A stretch of DNA of 64,000 nucleotides from Struthio camelus (lineage: Eukaryota > Chordata > Aves > Struthioniformes > Struthionidae), in assembly GCF_040807025.1 (NCBI RefSeq), contig NC_090951.1, forward strand, positions 1,736,001-1,800,000, written 5' to 3'. This document shows positions 10,995 through 22,839 of this stretch, piece after piece; positions within the stretch are counted from its first letter, which is position 1; every line of letters starts with the position of its first letter. A program made the position numbers and the translations under genes. Below the pieces are notes generated by a model. The model saw only the letters and a program-made list of their open reading frames with translations. It did no database searches and had not been told where the DNA came from.

Positions 10995-12026
10995 ATGTCC
11001 GAGTCGCTGAACGGCTCCGTCACCACCCACGTGCTGAACACCGTCACGGGGCTGCCCGCAGCAGGCCTTGCCCTGCGCCTGGCCCAGCTGCAAGGGCCGC
11101 AGTGGACGGAGCTGACAGAGAGGTACGAGAGCGAGACGGGCAGCAGCCGCTCCTGCCTGGGCCAGCCCTGGGGGAGCTGCGGGAGCGCCCGGCCAGACCC
11201 CACTCCCGCAGCCCCCGGGGCTGCTGCTCCTGTTCCCCAGCCCCACGGAGTGCACGCGGCCCGAATCCTGCCTCGGCAGCGGTGCTCGCTCAGCCGTCGC
11301 CCCGGGGGCTGCCCACAGCAGGACTAGCCCTCAGGGCTGAGACCAGCTGCTGTGTCAGGGACGGCTCCTTCCGACCATAGGGTGACGGACAATGACGGGC
11401 GCTGCCTGCCCCTCCTGGCTCCGGGGCAAGCCAAGGCCAGCACCTACAAACTGCGCTTTGAGACTGCGGCGTACTGGCAGGGGCTGGGGCACACCAGCTT
11501 CTACCCCTACGTGGAGGTACATCGCACAAGGGTGCTGCTCAGCCCCCAGCTGTGGGTGCCGGTGGAGCTGGGCACGGGGCGGCTGCCAGAAGGCCGGGTG
11601 CGGGTTCTGCCAGAGCAACGGCACTCCAGAGCCTCAGGGGCATCTCTGAGGAGGAGAGCGCGTGCGAGGGAAGGTGCCAAGGCACCCGTGCCTTGACATG
11701 CCAGGGGGCAACCGTTCCTCCCCCCTGCAGCCAACCCCCGTTCGCGGCCCTGCAGGCAGGGAAGAAGCCACAGGGGAAGCTGCCCGCCTCGGTCCTGCTC
11801 CGTTTTCTCCTCTGCCCGCTCTGCTCGGAGGGTCCCCTGGCGCCTGGCTATAGATAGATCAGCCCCACGGGAGGGAGGCTGCCTTAGGCTGTGGTGCGTG
11901 CTTTATCCTACACACTGTCTCCCTGCTCTCCCCTAGGTTGTCTTCACCATCGTTGACCCAGCCCAGAAGCTGCATGTCCCACTGCTGATCAGCCCCTACT
12001 CCTATACAACATACCGGGGCAGTTAA
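10995..12026 (+). CDS. URAH: 5-hydroxyisourate hydrolase (transthyretin-like), apparently intact
   Basis: Hydrolyses 5-hydroxyisourate, the product of urate oxidase, to OHCU in the urate-to-allantoin pathway, usually in peroxisomes or cytosol. Coding exons are 10995-11122, 11381-11516 and 11937-12026, all GT-AG, giving 117 aa (mouse has 118). The signatures of an active HIU hydrolase, as opposed to transthyretin, are present: N-terminal TTHVLNT with its catalytic His, Arg in DGRC, His in KLHVPLL, and the terminal YRGS. The ATG at 10995 gives MSESLNGSVTTHVLN, matching the mouse start. An acceptor nine bases upstream means the 5' UTR is spliced. No peroxisomal PTS2 is visible at this start. In humans the equivalent locus beside GAS8 is the pseudogene URAHP. 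An ATTAAA signal follows at 12110. Confidence 0.92.
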
Positions 12027-12109
12027 GGAGCGAGGCACGTCTTCCGCAAAGCAGCTGCAGCTCCAGGGAGGGACGCAGGGCACCGTGGGGAACGTAGGAG
12101 ACTGACACC

Positions 12110-12115
12110 ATTAAA
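12110..12115 (+). terminator. URAH: ATTAAA polyadenylation signal of URAH
   Basis: ATTAAA 84 bases after the URAH stop codon, followed by AT-richer sequence. It is the only such hexamer close to the stop. Confidence 0.6.
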
Positions 12116-12573
12116 GGCTTCAAACAGCATTGTCAGCCTCAAAATCGCTTCCTCGAACCAGTGCACACTTAGCTTCTCTGGAGAGGGAAACTGAGGGGAG
12201 CCCAAGCGGCAGCACAGGCGAACAGCCCTGCTCAGCTGCCCTGGGGTGCTCCTGGCCTGGCCAGGCGGCACCGCGCGCCGGGAGGGAGCCCCTGCAGGCC
12301 CCCGCTCCAGCTCTGCTCTGGGACTGAGCACCTGGTGGGCTGGATGCTGGGTGGCCTCTGGCTCTGCTGCGGGCTGCGCACAGGCCCCGGCCTCGGGTCA
12401 GGCTGGCAACGCTCGCTCAGAGCCAGTGACCCAGCTACCAGCTACCTCTGGCTGGTATCTCCCTGACGCAGGCAGGAGCGCCGGGCTGCTGAGGGCCGCT
12501 CCTGTGCTAAGGCCTGGCCCCAGGGCGGAGAAAGACAATCCTGTAGACCCTTCAGAAGGCTTGCTGGGGTCTG

Positions 12574-12579
12574 TTTAAT
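12574..12579 (-). terminator. GAS8: ATTAAA polyadenylation signal of GAS8
   Basis: On the minus strand ATTAAA lies about 140 bases after the GAS8 stop codon. With the URAH signal at 12110 this places the two 3' ends tail-to-tail, under 500 bases apart. Confidence 0.6.
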
Positions 12580-12719
12580 GGTGCAGAGCTTGAACAGACA
12601 GAGCACAGCCCTGCTCCCTGCCCAGCACAGGCACAGCAGGCCCCCTCGCAGTGCAGGGCCCTCCCACGCTCGCAGGAGGGCCTGACCGGAGACAACGCAC
12701 AAACGTGAGATTGCTGGTG

Positions 12720-15700
12720 TCACGTGGGCGCAGCAACGAGTCCTGCGGGGCCCTGCCCCACGGTCTGCCCCAGCATAGGGATCTCCAGGGGCTTGAAGCC
12801 CAGGCTGTCTAGAGGGATGCCAAAGGCTGTCAGCTTTGCCTCGAACGTCTGCAGCAGGTCATTGTGTGCCTGGAAGAGAAGTGCCCCAAGTTCTGGCCTG
12901 CCGCCCCAAAGCCCAGCTCCAGGCCATCCTGCCCCCCTCGCTACCTGAGCGTGCGCTCCCTGCAGCCCCCCTGCATGGTGGTGGGAGGATCAAGCCCTCC
13001 TTCGCAGGGGAAACAAGGAACTGGGAGAGCTGCAGCCCAGGTGATCAGAAGGGCTGGGTCCCAGGCTGTCAGAAAGATGGGCATGAAGCAGCTTGGCTGA
13101 CCTGCTGCAAGTTACCGTCCCTCCTTACAATGCCTGGAGCAGGTGGTGTTGTTTTCACTCCTCCAAGCCACAGTAAGCATACAAAAGGTCCCAGCCCTGA
13201 CCTGGCAGGACAAGGTGCCCCAGCCCGCTTCCCTCACCTTGCAGACTCGCGCCAGCTCAAACTGCAGGTCCTTGATGGTGTTGTTCTTGGAATCGAGCAC
13301 GTCCTGCGAAGGAAGACAGCGTGTCAGGATCGGCACCAAGGGCACAGTCGGCCCAGGGCTGCGCAGCAGGTTGAAGCTCACAGAGGAGCTGCTGCGCAGC
13401 GTCCGGGCTGGCACCGGGACCTGGCTCACATAGCACAGCTCATGGCACAGCCTGCCTCCCTGGCAGACAGCCATCACCCTGCCCCCCTCTGAGCAAGAGC
13501 TGCCAGGGACAGCCAGCCCCAGGCAGTCACGAGACTGGGACCTTGCAGGTTAAAAATAAGGGTCCTGGGAACACAGAGGCACTGACCAGTGGTTTCCAGA
13601 CAAGCAGGCCCCATCTTCCACCCCATGCTCCTCCCTGCAGACCTACAGCACCAAAAGTGCCAGCATTGTGTTACATCATCCGCCCAGCTGCAGGGGGGGA
13701 CAGATAACAGCACCTGCTCTCGGCAGCACCTCCCTGACGTGGCGGCACCGGGGGAATTACAGGGAGAGCGCCTTCCTGAGAAGACGCCAGAAGCTAGGGG
13801 CAGCTGAGCAAAAGAATTCAGGGACCCCAGCAGCTGCGGGCAAGATTGACGCCTTGTCACCTTCCCAGGAATGTGTTTTCCAATCTGCTGCTGTGGCACC
13901 TGCTGCTCACCCACTAGGTGACACATCCGCTGCCCTGTCCTAAGAACAGAGCGCCTTGGGCTGGCTAGCCTGTTTATCCCAAGGCACCCTGGCACGACAA
14001 CATCTACAGGCTTCATTGGCACTTCACCAGAGAGGACACCTGGAATGGGTGCACCGGTGTGGGATGAGTAGGAGGGCACCAGAGAGTCGGTGGCTGAGCT
14101 AAGCGTGGAACATAAATCCCTCGTGTCTCAAGCTGATATGAAGCAAGTGCTGCTTCTCCAGTTACTGCTGCTGTAGGCTCCGGGAATGTGGGACTCTGAG
14201 CCTTCACCGCCACGCCAGCGGCTTTCTGCATAAGTATTTTTAGTGTGCCAGACATTGCTGAGCCTCTGGGAACCAGTCTACACTGCTTCTGCAGCCAGCG
14301 AGACCGGGAGAGGAGTGCTGGTGAGGTTCACCAGCTGTGACTCCCCCAAGTGCACAGAGCACTCAGGGTCAGTGCTCACTGCAGCCTACCTACCTTACAA
14401 AACTTGACCCAGCAGCACTGGGGAGATGGAGCCTGTGTTTGAGTGCCACCTGCATCGGGACCTGGTGAGCACTGCTCAGCCTGGGGCCATTCTCCTAGAA
14501 ACATGCCTCACCTGAGGGAGAAATCAGTGCCAGACTCCTACGCTCACATGCTCTGCTCTCAAGGGAGAGCCAGCGTGCCCTGCAGCACCAGGCGCAGACT
14601 GGGCCCTGGAAGTGCTGGGAACAAGGGACGTGACAGCCAGAGCCCTGCCTTTCAGAGGGCGCATCCGACAAGGGAGCGAGCTGAGGTGCTCACCGCAGCC
14701 TCCCAGTTCTGCAGACTCATCTTACAGGCAGATATCCCCCATGCAGGGAGGATGGGGACCCCATTTCCTACCTCACAGCCTGGCTCTGCCCCGACAGCCC
14801 AGAACCAGGCACCTCAGGCCCTAGCCATGCTCACACACTCGCTCTGACGTCCGTCTTATCCCAGTCTCTGGCCCAGACCTCCCACCCACTAAAATCAGTC
14901 TTGCTAGAGAGGTGCACCTTTTGCAGGGCCCTGTGACAGTGAATAGTACCTCCAGCTTGCGTGAGACCAAGGAGAGGGCGCTTGGGTCGAGGTTGGAGAC
15001 TGAGAGGACCTCGTTGAGCTCCACCTCCCTCTTCTCCAGGATGCTGAAGAGTCCTTTTAGCTTGCGCTCCAGGAGGAGGTTCTTGAATCCGGTCTTCTGT
15101 TGCACCTCATTAATGGCTTTGGTGAACTTCTGGTAGAGCTCATCTCGCTCCGCCTGCACCTGCGCCCAGACACAACACACATCTACGCTGCCCTCAGGAC
15201 CACTTTGCCGGCAGCCACCCAGGGCAGGGAGCAAACAGGTCCAGCAGCTCGGTCCTGCTTGCTCCAGTGAGAGCCAGGCCATTCCCTACAGCACCTGCGC
15301 CCCAGAGGGAACCCAGGTACAGGAGTGCAGCTTCCCTCTGCAGCTGGCACCTCCTCAGCACCCACACTTCTGCCTCCTCCACTCCCCAGGCACTGGGCAC
15401 CCTGTAACAGCAGAAACCCTATCAGCTGCCCCAAATAGCAGTACCTGCCCCAACGCAACCTCTGCTGTTCAAACCTTTCCCCTTTCATCCCCTACACTCT
15501 AACTGCTCTGTACCCAAGCCCTTGCCCTCGGGGCTCTGCGCCTACCCAGCTACCTCTCCTCTAAAAGGGCTCTTGGCTGTCGGTGAAGACTCTCCCACCT
15601 TCAAGCCCCAGCAGGAAGCAAACGGCCATCCCCATCCTCCCAGCAGTGGTGCAGAGAGGTGCCCTGCTTCCCCCAGCGCAGGACCAGCAGTCCTCACTCC

Positions 15701-18700
15701 GAGCGTGTAGCGCTGCAGTGACATGTGGAGCCCACAACCCCAAGGATCCAGACCACATCTGGTCTCCTCTCTGCAAGCCGGGCAGTAGTGACAGGCTCGT
15801 TGGGTTACAAGCTCTCTGCCTAGGAGTTGCTCAGGGAAGCCTTTCCAAATGATGTGCTGTCACACTGATGGTGCTGCAGGGTCCTGCGGACAGCTGTGAG
15901 CAGGCCAGTCAGGATGGTCGCAGCAGCTCCTCACTGTGCTCTGCATCTGAGGTGCTATTGTAGACCTCAAAGAGAGGGGCCCACAGCACACAAGGGTCTC
16001 TCCTCTTCTCCTGGCAGCTGGTGGGACTGGCAGGAGTCCCTGGCTCACAGCTAGTTAATAAGTGTCCTAATTAGGATCTTTCCTCCAAAGCCTATTTCTG
16101 AATGCACTGAATATGTTGCTGCCTTAATGATGGATTGTTAACGAGGCCTCAGATCAGTGTTCATATTCCTGGGGATTTCTACGAATTGCAAATGAGCTCT
16201 GTTCTGCCTCAATAAATTTATCTGGGTTAGGTGGGAGGGAGAGGCTGAGTCTGGCAGAATCCAGTCAACAGAATATTCCTTGAAGATAAACTCATCCTGA
16301 GCAGCCCCTGCATGGCGAGTGGAGGGAGTGACCCCCAGACCCAGACAGAACGAGGGAGCAAGCTCTAGCAGGGGATGGGGCTCTCACGACAATCTGTCAT
16401 TGGACTGTCCTGAGCAATCCCCTGCTCTAGCGAGAGCCTCTCCACGTGGCTCTGCTCCTGACCCAGTGCTTCAGCCAGTCATCCACAGGCCAGGAGAGGA
16501 CCATCAGAGCGTGCATTATTGCTTAGCCAAGTACAAGGCTGGGCCTGTGTGCTGAGCATGGGAGACGCCAAAGCTGTGAGAAGCTTTGTTGGAAACAACA
16601 GCCAATACTCAACTCTGGATCAGATCTTCAGAAAGCCCTTGGCTAAGCACAGCCTGGACAGCCTCTGTTAAGTTGCTGCGTCCAACCCTCTGCAAAGAGG
16701 AGAGGGTTTGGGGAAGGTAAGAGGTTATCTAGGCCCACCTGTAGCTCTCACCTTACTGAACCTCTGTTCCAGCACTTCATGTTCCCACTGAAGATCTTTC
16801 AGTTCCTTCTGGGTGACTTTCAGATGGGCTTTTGTGTTCTGCAGATGGGAAGGGACAGTTAAAGAGCACAGACTTCTCTGGGAAGTGTGTGGGATATGTT
16901 CCAGCAAAAGAAGACAGTGACCAGCAAAGAGATGTGGGGACAAAAAGCATAGCAGCACCTGCACCATCTCCCTCCCTCTCTTCATCAGGGGCTACCTGCT
17001 CCTCTCCTCACCAGAGCCAGAGTCCCGGGAGTCCCACGTGAGATGTAAACAGCCAGCTTAGTTGAAAGACTCAGAGGAATTTGCTTGGCAATCTGGCCAA
17101 GCAGCTTTAAGCCGAGCGGCAGAGGTCACTGCTGAGCGACTCCGCTCCAGGAAACAGCCATGGTGGCTTGGAAAAGGACAGAAAACGGCTCAGTAGGACA
17201 GGTGACTCACCGTCAGAGCCTCCTTGTCCTTCTCATAATGGGTCAACTTCTTCTGCAGCTCAGACACCTGCTCCTGGGCCCGCTGCAGGCACTCCGTCAG
17301 TTGCTTGTTCTGGAGCAGCATGTCTGCCATCTCCTTTTCCAAGTGATTCTCCTTCTTCTTCATCTCCTCCATCTGCTCCTGTTTTTGGAAACACAGGAGT
17401 GCTACTGCCTGGCCCCTCAGCAGTACACTGCCAGTCCCACTGCTGGCCCAGCCAGCCACATTCTGCCCCCATACAAGAGCTCCCCAAGAGAGAAGCAGTA
17501 CCAGCACCTCCACCTGTGGCCAGATTTGGGTGAAAACCTTACAGGATCCATCCCCCGGTGGAAGGGTAACACTCCAAAAGCCAAGCAGGCTGTGACAGTG
17601 GGGCCAGGGGAGCAGGCAGGCAGTACCTTGAGCGTGTTGATGAGCGCCAAGTTATTGAGAGTGACATCATTGTAGTAGTTCTTGATGTCACTGAAGGCCT
17701 TCTCATGGTTCTTCATCAGCACGCTGATCTGGCTGTTCTTCCTCTCCTCAACCTCATGGATTTCTGTCTTCCTGCGCAAATCAAGCTCGTCCCGCAGCAC
17801 ATGCATCTTCTTGTTGTACTTGGCCTCAATCTCTGGAGAAGCACACAGGGGGCTCAGTGAGAACCACCTGGAGACCCTGCATACATGCACTCCCAGCTCT
17901 GTTATGATGTGCTGGCCCAGCACATGCCCCTGCAGCATCACTCTGGGACAGGATGTCGTTACCACACCACTGTCGCTCCCCCCGTGTACAGAGCCACAGA
18001 CAGCAGAGCTCAGAAATAGCATCCTGGAAGCAGGGCACTGGAAATGCTCCAAGTCAGCCTGTGAGAACCTGAAATGTCCCATGAGGAGGACACTAGAGCG
18101 AGGACTGACACCGGCAAGGGCTCCTCCAGCCACCCCAGAGTGTCGTCTGGAAGAGTGCCTGCCAGACAGCTGCACTCAGCAATACAGCCTGGCAGCAGCG
18201 ACAAGAGCCCTGCCTCTATCTGTGAGTGGTGCGAAAGCTCACACCACGAGCATCCGTCCTTGTCCCAGCTGCCCTGGGAGCTCAGCTCGGAGAGTGATGC
18301 AAGCCATGCAGCTTGACAGCCCAAGAGCACAAGGGAGCAAGATTTAGGGAAAAAACGGCCCCTTTCAGCAGGAGGCTCTGTTTTGCTCCAGGGAGCCCTA
18401 CAGTGCAGCAGAGCACTGAGGAGCCTTCCCCAGCACACCGACAAAGGGATGTCACGCACGTCCCGACCTTTCACTTGTCTCTCAAAGTCGTTGCACAGCT
18501 GTGTGATCTCCTCCTCTTGTTTCTGTTAGGGAGAAAGGACATGTTACAGGCAGATAATCAACTCCGGAGGTTACTGCACCCCTATACAATGTAGGCTGGG
18601 GACTTTCATCCTTTCTGCAACCAAACTGCACCTCAGAAAAATGGAGACAGCCCAGCTCAGGCCAGCACTGCCTGTCAGCTTGGACACCACACTCCTTTCT

Positions 18701-21700
18701 GCTGTACTGTGCCCAGCTTTGCCCATACCTCATTGGTTGGGCACCTAATTTTTAGGCCTTCTTCCCCCCTCCACAGGTAAGAACAAGCCTACCTGCTGCT
18801 CTAAGATGTTGTGTAGAGCAGGCTGGGCACAGCCCCAACGACTAGCATGCCTGCGTGATCCCCCTGCTCCCCAGCTCCGAGCTGTCGGAGCCACAGGCTC
18901 CCCACAGGCCTCAGCTGCGTCTCTTTGGCCACAGGCTCCCCACAGGCCTCAGCTGAATCTGTTTGGCAAACATGGGTTCCAGGCACTCACACACCAGTGC
19001 AGCCATGCCCGCAGCCAGGCAACATCACTGTGCCCTCCCAGGCCTCCAGGCCAGTCTCTGCAACGGGGCTGGGGTCCAACAGCCCTGGACAGCCCCAGGA
19101 AGTGGCTAAACCTCCCCAGGGTCAGCTACACCCCAAGAGAGTCCTCCTGCTGTCTGGGAACAGCTCCTGCCACCTCACATGGATCCCATGCTGTCTGAGC
19201 AGACAGCTGCTTAGTAGATTCTCCATCTGTCCTTATGGCCTTGGAGCTGCTGCCTGGCTCCCTGCTGCAGGAGGGATGACTTCTAAGGAGCTGCCCCAGG
19301 AAGCCCGTCTCTCTGTTCTTATGCTGTCTTTTCAACCCACCTAAGTATATCTGTTACTGGCGCATATGGGAAACCCTGTTCTCTTTCCAGGGAGACAGCA
19401 GGAAGGTAGTCTGCTGCTCACACGCCAGGGCAGGGAGGGCTCAGTCAAAGGCCTCAGCACTTCCCTCTGCCGCAGACGAGCCTTGCCTGCTGCCCGGGCC
19501 TCAGCCCGGGCCTGCTGCCCCTCCCGCCCTGCCAGCGACCTACCAGGTGCATGTTTTTCACCACCACCTCGTTGGCTAGCTCCTGTTCCTTGAGCTCCAC
19601 TTTCAAGGAGCGTACGTCTTTACGCAGCTCCATCTCCTGAGCCCAGTGATCTTTCTGGGCCCGCTTCATGGACAGGGTGCCCTCTGCCTTCAGCTCAGTG
19701 AGGTTTTCCTGGTGTTCGTACAACAGGTGCTTCACCTTCTGCTTGTAAACCTAAAGACAAGCCACAGACCAGGTGAGGGGCTTCAGGAGATGCTGACAGG
19801 AATACACCTGAAGCTGGGATACTGACCCAGATGCCCCGGACTGTATCCTGCCCATCTCCTCCTCCTCCACCTCCCTTCCCTCACCTCCTCTCCGAGCTGC
19901 CCAGGGCTCACCCGCAGCTCCTGCCCAGCCAAGGTACTCACGACAGGTCCTAGCCTACTCATCCTCCCACCTTGATCTCCACTTGATGTCGCTCCTCCGC
20001 CTCTTCCATCTCCCGGTTCTTGTTACGCAGTTCTGCTTTCTTCTCCTCCAGCTGCCGACGGGTGATCTCCCAGAAGGTGTGAATCTTGTCACGCTCCAGC
20101 TGGAAATAGTTTCGCTCTTGCCATTTCTGGTCCAGCTCCTCCTGGAGACGCGCAACGTGTTCCTCCAGCTGCAAAGCCAATAGGAAGAACCAAATAGGAG
20201 GAAAAGGAGGCCTCGGACAGACAGCTCTCCGGGAAAAAAAAGCTGAACCGAGGCTCTTTTCAAGATATCCATAGCAACCCATGTTGCAACCTTGGTAGGA
20301 CACAACATAGTGGCTTTTAATGGGACAGAAAAGCACAGGACAGGAGGGGAGGTACCCTGAACAAGAGACATTTGGAGGGGGTGGGGTTTGCACAGGACCT
20401 GACAGCAACCCATCAGCCTCTGGGAAGAGTAATAAGACCTTTTCCTGCCATAAGAGGCCAGGACTCAGCTATTCTGTCTCACCGTGGCCAGTAACACCGT
20501 TCTGCGATGCCTGAACAACACTAGGTCAGAAGCAGAAAATCTTATCCCAGGCAGTGAGGTCCCTGGGACAGGGCCAACTTCTGCTATGTTTGTAGGATAC
20601 CACCAAAACACAGCCCAAAGTGGAGCATCTGGAGCAACTGAACATAGGGAAGGAAGTTACATTCTCCACCTCTGCCCTTCCTTAGGGCACCTAAGAGAGC
20701 CTCCTGTCCAAGAAGGAATGCGTTTTGTGATGAGTGCCACAGGCTGCAAGCCACGAAGATACAGGTTGGGCAGTCACAGGGCTGAGTACGAGCATGAGTG
20801 CAACTGCTTGCAGAGATCAGTCTGCTCCAGTTATGGGTGGAAGCAGTCAGTTAGGGGGGCTTGATGGACAGAGAAACACTGATTGAAGTACAATCTCTGT
20901 CTGTCAGGCAGGTTACTGACAGAAGGAAAAATACCAGAAAATAAAGTACTTAAATAACATGGTATAGTCTCATCAGGGGTACCTTTTTCACACCACCAGG
21001 ACACTCTATCAGGACATTTTCACAGCACTAGGACAATGAAACAAGAGAGCAGGGTGCCACGGTTATGAAGTCAGGCCTAAGACAGTGAAGGCACTGGGCT
21101 GGAGAACAGCAGAAGGGAAGATGAGACGAGGTGGCTGATCTTTTCAGGAAAAGTGCTGAGCAGGCTTTGTGAGATCGTACACATTGTCCAGACATGTGTG
21201 AGGCAGTGAAATGAACACCAACCGCTTGTTCTGTCTTCTCGACTAACCTCTGCCACCTGTCATCCCTGGAGCCTGAACCAAACATCGAGCACCGGCCTCT
21301 GCTAATGTTCTCACAAACTTCAGTGTCCTCTGACCTTGGGGGTAGGCTGGGATATGTGGCAAGCTCTCACCTGCTCCTTGCTCATGTCCTTGGGGGACAA
21401 GCCATCCACCACTGCTGGAGCTTTGCCCACTTTCCCTTTTTTGCCACCTTTTTTTTTGGGTGCCTAAGAAAAGAAATCAAAACGCATGAGGTGTGCGTGC
21501 GTCTCGGGGGCTGCGAGGAAGCTGTGCTGCTCAGCGCTCTCCTGCTCGAGCTGCTGTCCAGGCCAGTCACGCAGCTTGCCTGCTCTCACGGCGTGGAGAG
21601 GTTTAGAAGGGCGACGGGGTCGGGGTCCCGGGGAGCAGCCAGGACACTCGAGACCCTCTGGGACACCTGCAGCTCCACGAGCAGCTTCTGCAGGTTCGCT

Positions 21701-22028
21701 CCGCAGCAAAGCTTCGGGCCCGGAGGGGCTCCCCTGCCCTCCGCAACTGACGGCCCCGCTACCAGAGCCCACCGGCTCACCACCGCCCGCCCGCGGAGCC
21801 CTGGGGGCTGCCGAGCCCCCGCCGCGGCCCGCACCCCCCGCTCCGGGGCTGCCCCAGGCCCGGAGCCGGCCCGGGCCCCGCGGCTCCCCACGCCCGTACC
21901 CGAGGGCTCCCTGGGGGCTCCCCCCTGCCTCCCCTCGGCTCCCCCCGCCCATGCCCCGCGGCTCCCGCCGCCCCCGGGGCCGCTTCGCCCCCGGGCTCCG
22001 GCCCGGCCCCGGCGCCGGTCCTCACCAT
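12720..22028 (-). CDS. GAS8: GAS8 / dynein regulatory complex subunit 4
   Basis: Subunit 4 of the nexin-dynein regulatory complex, which links outer doublets of motile cilia and sperm tails. Exons on the minus strand: 22026-22028 (ATG only), 21371-21463, 19971-20168, 19544-19750, 18468-18522, 17627-17832, 17211-17378, 16752-16838, 14950-15159, 13238-13303 and 12720-12869. Borders are GT-AG and phases consistent, giving 480 aa (human 478). A lysine-rich N-terminus ([11 protein letters not shown]) is followed by long coiled coil, with conserved [52 protein letters not shown] and [15 protein letters not shown]. The C-terminus is [14 protein letters not shown]...[16 protein letters not shown]. 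Nothing suggests damage. The promoter lies in a CpG island carrying RFX-type motifs. URAH is the convergent neighbour and DBNDD1 lies upstream on the opposite strand. Confidence 0.96.
16040..16290. promoter_or_regulatory. AT-rich island in GAS8 intron, possible conserved noncoding element
   Basis: A locally AT-rich stretch inside an otherwise GC-rich intron. It contains the homeodomain-type palindrome CCTAATTAGG near 16060, TTAATGATGG and AATTGCAAATGAG (octamer-like). No open frame or repeat family is recognised. Assignment as regulatory is inference from composition and motifs only. Confidence 0.3.
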
Positions 22029-22050
22029 GGCTGCGGCCGCCCGCGCCGCC

Positions 22051-22160
22051 GTCTCCAGGCAACGGGCGGGCAACTCTCGCGAGAGCCGCGCCGCGGGAAG
22101 GGGGCGGGGTTGCACCGGGAGACACGCCCCCTAGCAACACGAGGCCCGACCCTAGCAACG
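22051..22160 (-). promoter_or_regulatory. GAS8: GAS8 core promoter with RFX X-box-like sites and TCTCGCGAGA element
   Basis: Within 135 bases upstream of the GAS8 ATG are GTCTCCAGGCAAC (22051-22063), which is two RFX half-sites one base apart, and two CCCTAGCAAC half-sites (22129-22138 and 22151-22159). The palindrome TCTCGCGAGA (22075-22084) is a known CpG-island promoter element. RFX factors drive ciliary genes, so this fits the function of DRC4. The surroundings are CpG-dense and lack a TATA box. Confidence 0.6.
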
Positions 22161-22839
22161 GCGGCGGAGCCTCGCAGCCGGCGGCCCCCCCACCCCGGGC
22201 CAGGACGCGGGTTCGCGTCCCCCCGCCCCGGCCCCGGCCCCGTGCAGGCCACGGGGCGCCGCTGCCCGGCCGGCACTGCCCCTGCCCGGCCGGCTGCCCC
22301 CAGCCCACATACAGGGGCCAACAGGTCCCCTCCGGCCTCCTTTGGAGGGACCGTGCACCCGAGGCCTCACAAACTCATTGCACCGCTTCTATTTGCATCA
22401 GATTTTTCCTGCCCCTCGGGAGCAGGAGCTGCCACCATCCCCTGCCGGCTTTCACCTCCGCCACCGTGAGCCCCTCGTGGCAAACCTCAGCGCCCGCCGC
22501 TACTCCCGGTGCCCGGCCACCCGGCACGTGGCAGGGCCCGGGCTCCCGGCGAGGACACGGCCTCCAGCGCCCGTCCCTGCCCCAGCCCGGCTGGGTGCCC
22601 CTCACGGTCCCTATGCAGGGCCCCTCGGCGTCGCCCCTGGCCATGCACCCGGCCGGGCCGTGGTGCAGGGCTCGCGAGGGCTTGGGTGCGGGGTGGGTGC
22701 TGCAGGTGGGTCCCCGGCAGGTTGTCCCCAGCGCGGGGCCCAGGGACCCCTGGCTCTGGGCACGTGCTGCTCCGGCTCTGCTGCCTGCAGCTCTGCATGG
22801 CGCATCCTGCCCTGCCCTACTGGGCATCCCGGGACCCCT

